Source: Taibaiella sp. (GTDB lineage: Bacteria > Bacteroidota > Bacteroidia > Chitinophagales > Chitinophagaceae). From it: 45,511 nt of DNA. A model generated the notes under the pieces. The model was given only the letters and a program-made list of their open reading frames with translations, was not told the origin of the DNA and ran no database searches. Positions within the stretch are counted from its first letter, which is position 1; each line of letters begins with the position of its first letter. The stretch is from NCBI GenBank assembly GCA_021740995.1, contig JAIOYR010000024.1:1-45511 (forward strand), given 5' to 3'. Shown here one piece after another: positions 17,234-23,912 of the stretch. A program made the position numbers and the translations under genes.

Positions 17234-18145
17234 ATGTCTATAAAAGTAACTGCACTCACAAAGTTGTATGATACACAGAAGGCTGTGGATAATATTTCTT
17301 TTGAAATAAAGAAAGGCGAAATCGCTGGTTTTCTGGGACCTAATGGTGCTGGAAAATCAACAACCATGAAAATGATTACCGGTTTTCTGCCCGCCACATC
17401 CGGTAGCATCTCGGTATGTGGTTTCGATGTGGAGACAAACCCGATGGAGGTGCGTAGAAGGGTAGGGTATTTGCCTGAAGCCAATCCGCTCTATTTTGAA
17501 ATGTATGTACGTGAATACCTGGAGTTCAGTGCAGGTATGCACAAAATAGGTGCGGATAAAGGTAGGCGGATAGAAGAAATGATAGGTCTTACCGGACTGG
17601 GTAAGGAAGCACACAAAAAAATTGGTGCGCTTTCCAAAGGGTATAAGCAACGTGTTGCATTGGCTCAGGCTATGCTTCACAACCCTGAGGTGTTGATATT
17701 GGATGAGCCTACATCCGGATTGGACCCGAATCAGATTATAGAAATAAGAGACCTGATAAAAAATATAGGAGCCGATAAAACTGTGCTGCTTTCCACCCAC
17801 ATAATGCAGGAGGTTCAGGCTATGTGCAGTAGAGTTATCATTATCAACAACGGTCGCCTGGTAGCAGACGACTCGATAGAGCAGCTGCAACAGGCAAACA
17901 CAAGGCAGGATGTGCTGATAGTTACACTGGAACAAACAGTAGATAATTCATTGTTTGCTGAGCTTGAAAATGCAGTTCGGATAGACAATATAGGTGGCAA
18001 TAAATGGAAGATTGCAACAGCAGAACCAGATACTCTTCGCCGTGAAGTGATGCAATGGGCGCTAAACCACGACCTGAGCATTAGGGCTATGCAGGCACAG
18101 ACAGAAACACTGGAGGACGTATTCCGTACGCTTACTAAAAAGTGA
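17234..18145 (+). CDS. gldA: ABC transporter ATP-binding protein, gliding motility GldA type
   Basis: A 303-residue ABC ATPase. Walker A is FLGPNGAGKSTT (33-44), the signature loop is LSKGYKQRVALAQAM, and Walker B is VLILDEPTSGLDPNQ; the switch His is in LLSTHIMQEV. The opening MSIKVTALTKLYDTQKAVDN and the C-terminal region containing QTETLEDVFRTLTKK match GldA, the ATPase of the GldAFG transporter of Bacteroidota that is needed for gliding motility in some members and is linked to T9SS-dependent surface traffic. The gldF and gldG membrane components are not adjacent, so partner and substrate are unproven. It follows the EGF-like lipoprotein by 101 bp. Distinguishing GldA from a generic ABC-2 ATPase needs a tree. 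Confidence 0.85.
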   Translation: MSIKVTALTKLYDTQKAVDNISFEIKKGEIAGFLGPNGAGKSTTMKMITGFLPATSGSISVCGFDVETNPMEVRRRVGYLPEANPLYFEMYVREYLEFSAGMHKIGADKGRRIEEMIGLTGLGKEAHKKIGALSKGYKQRVALAQAMLHNPEVLILDEPTSGLDPNQIIEIRDLIKNIGADKTVLLSTHIMQEVQAMCSRVIIINNGRLVADDSIEQLQQANTRQDVLIVTLEQTVDNSLFAELENAVRIDNIGGNKWKIATAEPDTLRREVMQWALNHDLSIRAMQAQTETLEDVFRTLTKK

Positions 18146-18302
18146 GAATACTGTTCACAAGTGATTATTACCATAAAAATATCCAAACTAAACCATTTGT
18201 TTACCTTGCATTTTATATATTTGTAGCTTAGCGGGTTACCTTGCTTTTATTGCAGTAGTGCCTGTTTTCGGTTCAGGTTCATCATCAAAACAACAAACGA
18301 AT

Positions 18303-18776
18303 ATGCTTACCCGAATGAGAATATTGTTTTTATTGTGCTTGTCTTTTTCGGCAGCCGGCAAGGTAAATGCGCAGAGCATAGACTATCTGAGACACAACAA
18401 GATATTTAATCTTTGTGCTTTTGAGCGTGAGTGTTCAGGTTGTTATGATTGTGACAGACAGAAATTCAAGGTGAAGATTAAGAATCTGGTTGATAAAAAA
18501 ATAAAAAGTGTTTCCTATGTCTATTTTTCCGATGCGAAAAATAAAATTGTAACAAAAGAAGGTGTGATAATTGGAGGTGTGATAGATTACAAGCAGGTAG
18601 CTACCATCAACATGTGCCTGCCCAACGGACAACATTGGGCTATAAGTGAGATAGTATATGAAGATGACAGCAAAACATCATTTGTGGTTAAGGACAGACT
18701 GGATAATTTTATACAGGAGCCCGATGAGTGCGATTGTAATGCGCGTACAGTGATGCCTAATCCTAATATTAAGTAA
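18303..18776 (+). CDS. Small Cys-rich secreted protein, unknown function
   Basis: A 157-residue exported protein. I chose the ATG at 18303, which gives the signal peptide MLTRMRILFLLCLSFSAAGK with cleavage after VNAQ; a GTG upstream (18258) would add 15 residues in front of it. The mature N-terminus has closely spaced Cys residues (LCAFERECSGCYDCD), and the C-terminus has CDCN, with one more Cys in NMCLPNG, giving eight or so in 135 residues. Between these lies a single beta-sandwich-like stretch (KFKVKIKNLVDKKIKSVSYV). Probably periplasmic with several disulfides. Not a family I recognise. A clear terminator follows, so the gene is a separate unit. Confidence 0.65.
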   Translation: MLTRMRILFLLCLSFSAAGKVNAQSIDYLRHNKIFNLCAFERECSGCYDCDRQKFKVKIKNLVDKKIKSVSYVYFSDAKNKIVTKEGVIIGGVIDYKQVATINMCLPNGQHWAISEIVYEDDSKTSFVVKDRLDNFIQEPDECDCNARTVMPNPNIK

Positions 18777-18808
18777 GATAGGTATTGCATACAGCACGTG
18801 ATTTTATT

Positions 18809-18840
18809 AGCAGCTACTAACAATAGCTGCTTTTTCTTTT
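18809..18840 (+). terminator. Rho-independent terminator after the Cys-rich gene
   Basis: Perfect 8-bp stem AGCAGCTA/TAGCTGCT (18809-18816 with 18824-18831), 7-nt loop, followed by TTTTCTTTT on the plus strand. It lies 33 bp past the stop codon. Confidence 0.85.
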
Positions 18841-18889
18841 TAGGTATTGGTGGTAATCTAACTTAACTTTATATAGAAACCAGGATATT

Positions 18890-20542
18890 ATGGCAGATAT
18901 GAATTGGTGGCAGCTTTTTGCAGGCGTTGCTGTTTTTATTTTTGCAATGTCGCTACTTGAGGATTCACTAAAAAATCTTGCCGGCAGGCCTTTCAAGAAG
19001 TTTCTGCAACGGCAGACAAGTCATAAATTGAGAGCAATAGTTGCGGGCACTTTTGTAACGGCGGTGCTGCAAAGCAGCTCCGTGGTGCTACTCATGGTTC
19101 TGTCATTTGTAGGAGCGGGAGTAATGAGTATGCGCAACGCTATGGCAGTCTCTTTTGGTGCCAATCTGGGAACTACTGTAAGCAGTTGGGTGGTAGCATT
19201 GCTGGGTTTCAAAATAGAATTAGATGCGATTGCTTATCCAATTCTTGTTGTATTTCTGCTTATCAAGATACTGCTTCCATCTAATAACAATATGAAGTAC
19301 CTCACCCATTTTATTATGGGTTTTTCATTATTGTTTATAGGGCTGGAGTGGATGAAGACCAGTGTTTCCGGTATTGTAGATGCTTCATTTATCACAAGGT
19401 TCGCAGACCTGTCGCCTTACCTCTTTATTATAGCAGGTCTGCTTATTACAGCCGTTATTCAATCGAGCTCAGCAACAATGGCAATCACCCTTACTGCATT
19501 GCACGGCAGTATTATTCCTTTTGAAAGCGCTGCCTGTGTAGTGATTGGGTCGGAGCTGGGTACAACATTGAAAATTCTTATTGGTGCATGGTCTGGCGAC
19601 ACGGATAAAAAGCGGGTAGCAGTAGGTAACGTTATTTTTAATATAGTGATTACAATTTTGTCCACCATATTTCTATTCCCGCTTATTCACCTGATCAGGA
19701 ATGTAATGAGTATGGCTGATCCCCTCATAGCTTTGGTAGCATTCCAGTCCTTTATAAACTGTGGTACTATCATTATTTTTTATCCTTTCATTGAGCACTT
19801 TGGCACCTACCTTGAAAACTTATTCAAAACCGGCGAGAAGGTGTCTTCAATAAAATACATCAATTTGGAGGAAAAGCAGTTCACAAAAGAAATGCTGGGT
19901 TTGACGGAAAAAGAAACAGTACGATTATTGCAGCACACCATTAGGTTGAATAGTAAAATACTTGGCCTGGATGATGTAGAACATCAGGACGAGTCCTGGC
20001 TTGTAAACATTAAAAAGTTTGCCTTTGAACCAATTTCTGCTGACAAGGGATATATAACACTGAAGCAACTACATGGAGATATTCTCAAGTTTTTGGTAGG
20101 AATCGATAAGGAAGAGATGAAGCCCGAAGAAATAGAGCAATTAGGGAAGTTGATAACAACTACACGCAGCATAATGCGTGCGGCAAAAAATATGAAGGAT
20201 ATAGAGCACAATATTAAAGAAGTTGCTGCCTCTGCAAACGACACGTTTAATGAGTTACTGATACAATTGCGTGAGCAGGAAACTATGTTTTATAAAGCCT
20301 TGCAAAAACTATTGCCGAACGATGCAAAAACGGGAAGTACAATAGATCTTGAGCAGCTGCAGTTACAGAATAAAACAGGTCAGGAATTGTCTGTAAGTGA
20401 TACACTGGTGCTGCTGAACAAAGGGCTGATAACAGATGTAGATTCGTCTACGCTGCTCAATGTATACAGGGAAATATACTCAGCGCACAAGGCATTGCTG
20501 ACTGCGGTGGCAAATTTAAGAGAAATGCATACTGCAGAATAA
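18890..20542 (+). CDS. Na+/Pi cotransporter family protein with PhoU-like tail
   Basis: A 550-residue inner-membrane protein of the NptA/YjbB family, which imports phosphate with sodium in animals and is a phosphate or anion transporter in bacteria. Two inverted QSSS repeats, TAVLQSSSVVLLMVLSFVG (about 57-75) and TAVIQSSSATMAITLTALHG (about 190-209), are the family's substrate/Na+-binding signatures; GANLGTTVSSW and GSELGTTLKIL follow each. About eight TM helices fill residues 1-310. Residues 330-550 are helical and charged, like the PhoU-type cytoplasmic domain fused to bacterial members, with helices such as ATTRSIMRAAKNMKDIEHNI-like segments. It lies after a terminator and is convergent with the SSS transporter. 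No pho genes are nearby. Confidence 0.85.
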   Translation: MADMNWWQLFAGVAVFIFAMSLLEDSLKNLAGRPFKKFLQRQTSHKLRAIVAGTFVTAVLQSSSVVLLMVLSFVGAGVMSMRNAMAVSFGANLGTTVSSWVVALLGFKIELDAIAYPILVVFLLIKILLPSNNNMKYLTHFIMGFSLLFIGLEWMKTSVSGIVDASFITRFADLSPYLFIIAGLLITAVIQSSSATMAITLTALHGSIIPFESAACVVIGSELGTTLKILIGAWSGDTDKKRVAVGNVIFNIVITILSTIFLFPLIHLIRNVMSMADPLIALVAFQSFINCGTIIIFYPFIEHFGTYLENLFKTGEKVSSIKYINLEEKQFTKEMLGLTEKETVRLLQHTIRLNSKILGLDDVEHQDESWLVNIKKFAFEPISADKGYITLKQLHGDILKFLVGIDKEEMKPEEIEQLGKLITTTRSIMRAAKNMKDIEHNIKEVAASANDTFNELLIQLREQETMFYKALQKLLPNDAKTGSTIDLEQLQLQNKTGQELSVSDTLVLLNKGLITDVDSSTLLNVYREIYSAHKALLTAVANLREMHTAE

Positions 20543-20574
20543 GCCTTATGAAAGCAGATATTTCGATCGTTTTT

Positions 20575-22263
20575 TTATTTTTTGGCTGGTTGCAGACAGG
20601 CCCTAAAGTGGACCAGAAAGCAGAATAGCATCATCAGCAATGCTCCAATTACATTGAGCCACAAAAACGACACTATGTTGCAGATATAAACAATAACGAC
20701 AACTGCCTCTGTAATTACAGCTGCTGTGAATACTGTTTTTCCGGTAACCGGTTTCATATAAAAGGCTACCAAAAAAATACCGAGAATGGTGCCATAAAAC
20801 AAGGAGCCTAGTATGTTTACTGCTTCTATAAGAGAACCCATTTTTGTAGCAAACATGGCTACTCCAATACAAAACAAACCCCAGGCAAGCGTATGTATAC
20901 GCCCAAGCTGTAGCTCTGACTTAGAGGTCTTGTTGCCATCTATAAGTTGAATATCCATGAGTGAAGATGCCGCAAGTGAATTGAGTGCGGCAGATATTGA
21001 ACCCCAGGATGCCAGAATGATAACTGCGAACAACAGTCCTACAAGTCCCGCCGGCAAAGAGTTGGTAACGAAGTAGAGGAAAATGTAGTTGGTGTCGCTA
21101 TTATCGGGGCTGTATTTTTTTGTGGATATATACCTGGAGACACTATCCCGAAGTTGCTGAATTTGTAATTGAGTTATGTTGAAAGATTTCAGGGATGATG
21201 CCAAAGCAGTATGATTATTTTCTTTTCTCTCCCACGTAATTCTTGTTGCCTGCTGTTCATATTGCTGATGCAGTTGCAGATAGCGTGTGTGCTCTGCATT
21301 AGCTTTCTGCGGCTCCTGTTGTCGGTAATTGTTGTAGGCGGCAGTATTGAAGTAAAGAGATGCCGGCTGAAAGCTGTAAAAAACAAATACCAGTGCACCT
21401 ATGAGTAATATCATAAATTGCATGGGTATCTTCACCAGTCCGTTGAGCAGCAGTCCCAGCCGGCTGCTGCGGGTGTCTTTTGCGCTTATATATCGGCCTA
21501 CCTGACTATTGTCTGTGCCAAAGTAAGAAAGGGAAAGGAAAAATCCACCTATTACGCCGCTCCATATATTATACTTGTCATGCCAGTCAAAATCTGTCGT
21601 TATTACGTTTAGCTTGCCACTTTTTCCCGCCAGATATAATGCATCATTAATACTTACCCCATGTGGCAACTTGTATACTACCAGAAATCCTGCTATTGCC
21701 ATAGATGCCAGTATGATTAGTAGCTGCAGTTTCTGTGTGTGTGCTACCGCCTTGGCTCCACCAGACCAGGTATATATCATCAGTAGACCACCCATTATAA
21801 TATTTGCCACATAAATATTCCATCCCAGCATACATGATAGTATAATAGCCGGAGCATATATACTTATACCGGTAGAGAGGCCGCGAGAAAGCAAGAATAG
21901 AAAAGAAGTCAGTAGTCGGGTTTTGCGGTCAAAACGCTGCTCCAGATATTGGTAGGCGGTATACACATTCAGCTTGCTGAATACAGGGATGAATGTCACA
22001 CATATCACCACCATTGCTATTGGCAGCCCGAAGTAATTTTGTACAAACCTCATTCCGTCGGTGTACGCCAGGCCGGGTGCCGACAGGAAAGTGATGGCAC
22101 TTGCTTGGGTAGCCATTACTCCAAGCAGCACTACATACCATGGCATCTTTTTGTCTGCCAGCAGGTAAGATGATGCGCCGCTTTGTCCTTTGCCTTTGTA
22201 CAGGCCGTAGCTAATCATGGCGGCAAGAGTAATCAGTAATACTATCCAGTCAGTTACACTCAT
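20575..22263 (-). CDS. Sodium:solute symporter (SSS family)
   Basis: A 562-residue membrane protein with about 13 helices. The N-terminus (VTDWIVLLITLAAMISYGLY, then SSYLLADKKMPWYVVLLGVM and ATQASAITFLSAPG) is the standard start of SSS symporters, with the AS.ITF segment shaping the Na+/substrate site. YTWSGGAKAVAHTQKLQ is the family's conserved helix 5-6 stretch, and TDNSQVGRYISAKD matches the loop after the next helix. Between the later helices, at about residues 310-400, lies an unusually long polar insert rich in Gln, Glu and Arg that looks like coiled coil. Substrate unknown (sugars, sialic acid, amino acids and organic acids are typical). It ends 32 bp from the convergent Na/Pi gene. 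Confidence 0.88.
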   Translation of the reverse strand: MSVTDWIVLLITLAAMISYGLYKGKGQSGASSYLLADKKMPWYVVLLGVMATQASAITFLSAPGLAYTDGMRFVQNYFGLPIAMVVICVTFIPVFSKLNVYTAYQYLEQRFDRKTRLLTSFLFLLSRGLSTGISIYAPAIILSCMLGWNIYVANIIMGGLLMIYTWSGGAKAVAHTQKLQLLIILASMAIAGFLVVYKLPHGVSINDALYLAGKSGKLNVITTDFDWHDKYNIWSGVIGGFFLSLSYFGTDNSQVGRYISAKDTRSSRLGLLLNGLVKIPMQFMILLIGALVFVFYSFQPASLYFNTAAYNNYRQQEPQKANAEHTRYLQLHQQYEQQATRITWERKENNHTALASSLKSFNITQLQIQQLRDSVSRYISTKKYSPDNSDTNYIFLYFVTNSLPAGLVGLLFAVIILASWGSISAALNSLAASSLMDIQLIDGNKTSKSELQLGRIHTLAWGLFCIGVAMFATKMGSLIEAVNILGSLFYGTILGIFLVAFYMKPVTGKTVFTAAVITEAVVVIVYICNIVSFLWLNVIGALLMMLFCFLVHFRACLQPAKK

Positions 22264-22351
22264 TTCGGGGCTTGCATATAGGGTGTGTAAATTAGTACAA
22301 TACCATGAAATAGAAATCAGGTTTATTCTCTGTAGTATTATGCATAGTGTG

Positions 22352-22359
22352 TACCTTTA
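22352..22359 (+). promoter_or_regulatory. -7-like box TACCTTTA immediately before feoA
   Basis: One mismatch to TAnnTTTG, ending five nt before the chosen ATG (22365). If used, the transcript would be leaderless. No -33 element was seen, so this is weak. Confidence 0.3.
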
Positions 22360-22364
22360 CTGCA

Positions 22365-22610
22365 ATGAATGTGCAGGAAGAAAAGCTGGTGCGCCTATCC
22401 GAATTGCCCGCAGGTGTAAATGCGGTAATAAAAAGCCATGATGAAAGTGAGTTTCGGCTGACGCTGATGGAAATGGGTTGTGTACCCGGAGAGCCGGTTT
22501 CCGTGCAAATGATAGCTCCGCTTGGCGATCCTATGGCAATTAATATAGCGGGTTACTACCTGAGTATTAGGAAGAATGAAGCGGATAAAATATGGGTAGA
22601 ATGTATCTAG
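22365..22610 (+). CDS. FeoA-family ferrous iron transport accessory protein
   Basis: An 81-residue single-domain protein with an SH3-like fold typical of FeoA. KLVRLSELPAGVNAVIKSH is the N-terminal strand pair, LMEMGCVPGEPVSVQMIAPL contains the conserved 'G..PG..V.....PLG' core, and GDPMAINIAGYYLSIRKNEA is the C-terminal strand pair before IWVE. FeoA is thought to regulate or assemble with the FeoB ferrous-iron permease, but here no feoB follows; the next gene is convergent and unrelated. I chose the ATG at 22365 over an upstream GTG (22347) because the latter sits within the candidate promoter box. Orphan FeoA copies also occur fused to or near metal-dependent regulators elsewhere. Confidence 0.82.
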   Translation: MNVQEEKLVRLSELPAGVNAVIKSHDESEFRLTLMEMGCVPGEPVSVQMIAPLGDPMAINIAGYYLSIRKNEADKIWVECI

Positions 22611-22622
22611 AAAAGAGAAAAA

Positions 22623-22859
22623 CTACACTTCATACTTATCGTAGTCAGTATTAGAAATTATGTCCAGTCTGATTTTACTGAAACGTTTGCCTTCGTTATT
22701 TAAATCGACTCCTTCTACAATTTTCAACTCCACAATCGCACCCTTTAGAAGCGATGTGTTGATTATTTTGATTATATCATCTTTTGAGCTATTGTGTGTG
22801 GCTCCTTTTGCGTCATTTTCTGGGCTTATCGCCGCTACTTTATATTCTTTCCGTATCAT
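22623..22859 (-). CDS. Small hypothetical protein
   Basis: A 78-residue ORF starting at the ATG at 22857-22859 (an upstream GTG-type start at 22895 adds 12 residues). The translation MIRKEYKVAAISPENDAKGA through VELKIVEGVDLNN and RFSKIRLDIISNTDYDKYEV has plausible protein composition: alternating charged and hydrophobic residues, and no Trp or Cys clusters. I do not recognise it. It is convergent with feoA, 12 bp apart, and lies upstream of the region before engB on the same strand. Coding status is moderate, resting on amino-acid character and neat packing. Confidence 0.45.
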   Translation of the reverse strand: MIRKEYKVAAISPENDAKGATHNSSKDDIIKIINTSLLKGAIVELKIVEGVDLNNEGKRFSKIRLDIISNTDYDKYEV

Positions 22860-23014
22860 AGTCAATCTGTTGTTTGACGGGGGTACTACAAACATAACAT
22901 ATTTTCCATAAAAAGTTAAAACATAGAAATGAAAATTTCCTTTAATACAGATGTTGACATAAATTACTGTGCTTAAATGCTCTACTGCTAACGCTTTTTA
23001 ACTTGCTGTTGCTC

Positions 23015-23635
23015 TTATTCCTCATTGTTTTGTGCGGCTAAGTATTCCGCATTCAGCTCTTCTATAAAAGTAAGTATATCTTTCCGTCCAAGGTATTTTA
23101 CTGCACTGGTAATAAAACTTCTAGGTATGAATTCCCACTCTTTTTTCATGGCTTCTATAAATAGTCGGGCATTTCGTGCGGCAATGCGTTGCGTACTTTT
23201 ATCAGCTTTTGTAAATACTACATTGAAAGGAACTTCCCATTCTCCTAGCTTGCGCAGAAATTCAAGGTCTTTGTTTTGCGGCTCATGGCGGCTGTCTATC
23301 AGTACAAAAACAGTTACAAGGTTGGTGCGCTGCCGCAGATAGTCGGCTATCATTTTTTCCCAACTGGCACGTGTATTTTGTGAGACTTTGGCAAATCCAT
23401 ATCCCGGAAGATCTACTATATAAAAGGACTTATTTACCAGAAAATGATTGATAAGTTGTGTTTTGCCGGGTGTATTTGACGTTTTTGCCAGCTTACTTTG
23501 TCCGGTAAGCATATTAATTAGCGATGATTTACCCACATTAGACCTGCCAATAAAGGCATATTCCGGCATGTCGGGCGTAGGGCAATTTTCTACTTTCGGA
23601 CTACTGATAATATATGTAGCTGTGCCTATTTCCAT
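23015..23635 (-). CDS. engB: Ribosome biogenesis GTP-binding protein EngB (YsxC/YihA)
   Basis: Small GTPase that assists late assembly of the large ribosomal subunit, 206 residues as usual. G1 is FIGRSNVGKSSLIN (residues 29-42); G2 is the SNTPGKTQLINHF stretch with its Thr; G3 is VDLPGYGFAKVS; G4 is VFTKADKS; and G5 is ITSA in FITSAVKYLGRKD. The extra PGYGFAKV after G3 is diagnostic of EngB. The gene stands alone; its upstream region carries a cluster of short inverted repeats of ATTGTAT/ATACAAT type, which could be operator sites for it or for the divergent Ig-repeat gene. Confidence 0.95.
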   Translation of the reverse strand: MEIGTATYIISSPKVENCPTPDMPEYAFIGRSNVGKSSLINMLTGQSKLAKTSNTPGKTQLINHFLVNKSFYIVDLPGYGFAKVSQNTRASWEKMIADYLRQRTNLVTVFVLIDSRHEPQNKDLEFLRKLGEWEVPFNVVFTKADKSTQRIAARNARLFIEAMKKEWEFIPRSFITSAVKYLGRKDILTFIEELNAEYLAAQNNEE

Positions 23636-23657
23636 TGATTAATGTTCTTTATATTGT

Positions 23658-23709
23658 ATATTGCACAATATTATTGATTGCGGTAAAGATATACAATACA
23701 ACATTGTAT
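23658..23709. promoter_or_regulatory. Clustered short inverted repeats between engB and the Ig-repeat gene
   Basis: ATATTG-CA-CAATAT (23658-23671) and ATACAAT-N5-ATTGTAT (23691-23709) are two perfect inverted repeats built from the same CAAT/ATTG half-site, 19 bp apart, with a further ATTGTAT at 23654. They lie 23-75 bp upstream of engB. They could be operators; AT-richness makes chance copies possible. Confidence 0.35.
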
Positions 23710-23912
23710 CTGGCAAAAGTAAGGAAGATAGCTATAATTCTTTGGCACTTAAATTGCATTCACACTTGATCAGACTGAAGAGTGTATAGGTATTATGTAT
23801 AGTTTTATATGCCACTTTACTAACAAATTTTGTAAATATTACGCCTATACGTAGAGGCATGTTGTATGGAAGAACGATTTTTTATTATGTTGCCTTTTAA
23901 TACCGGGAATTA

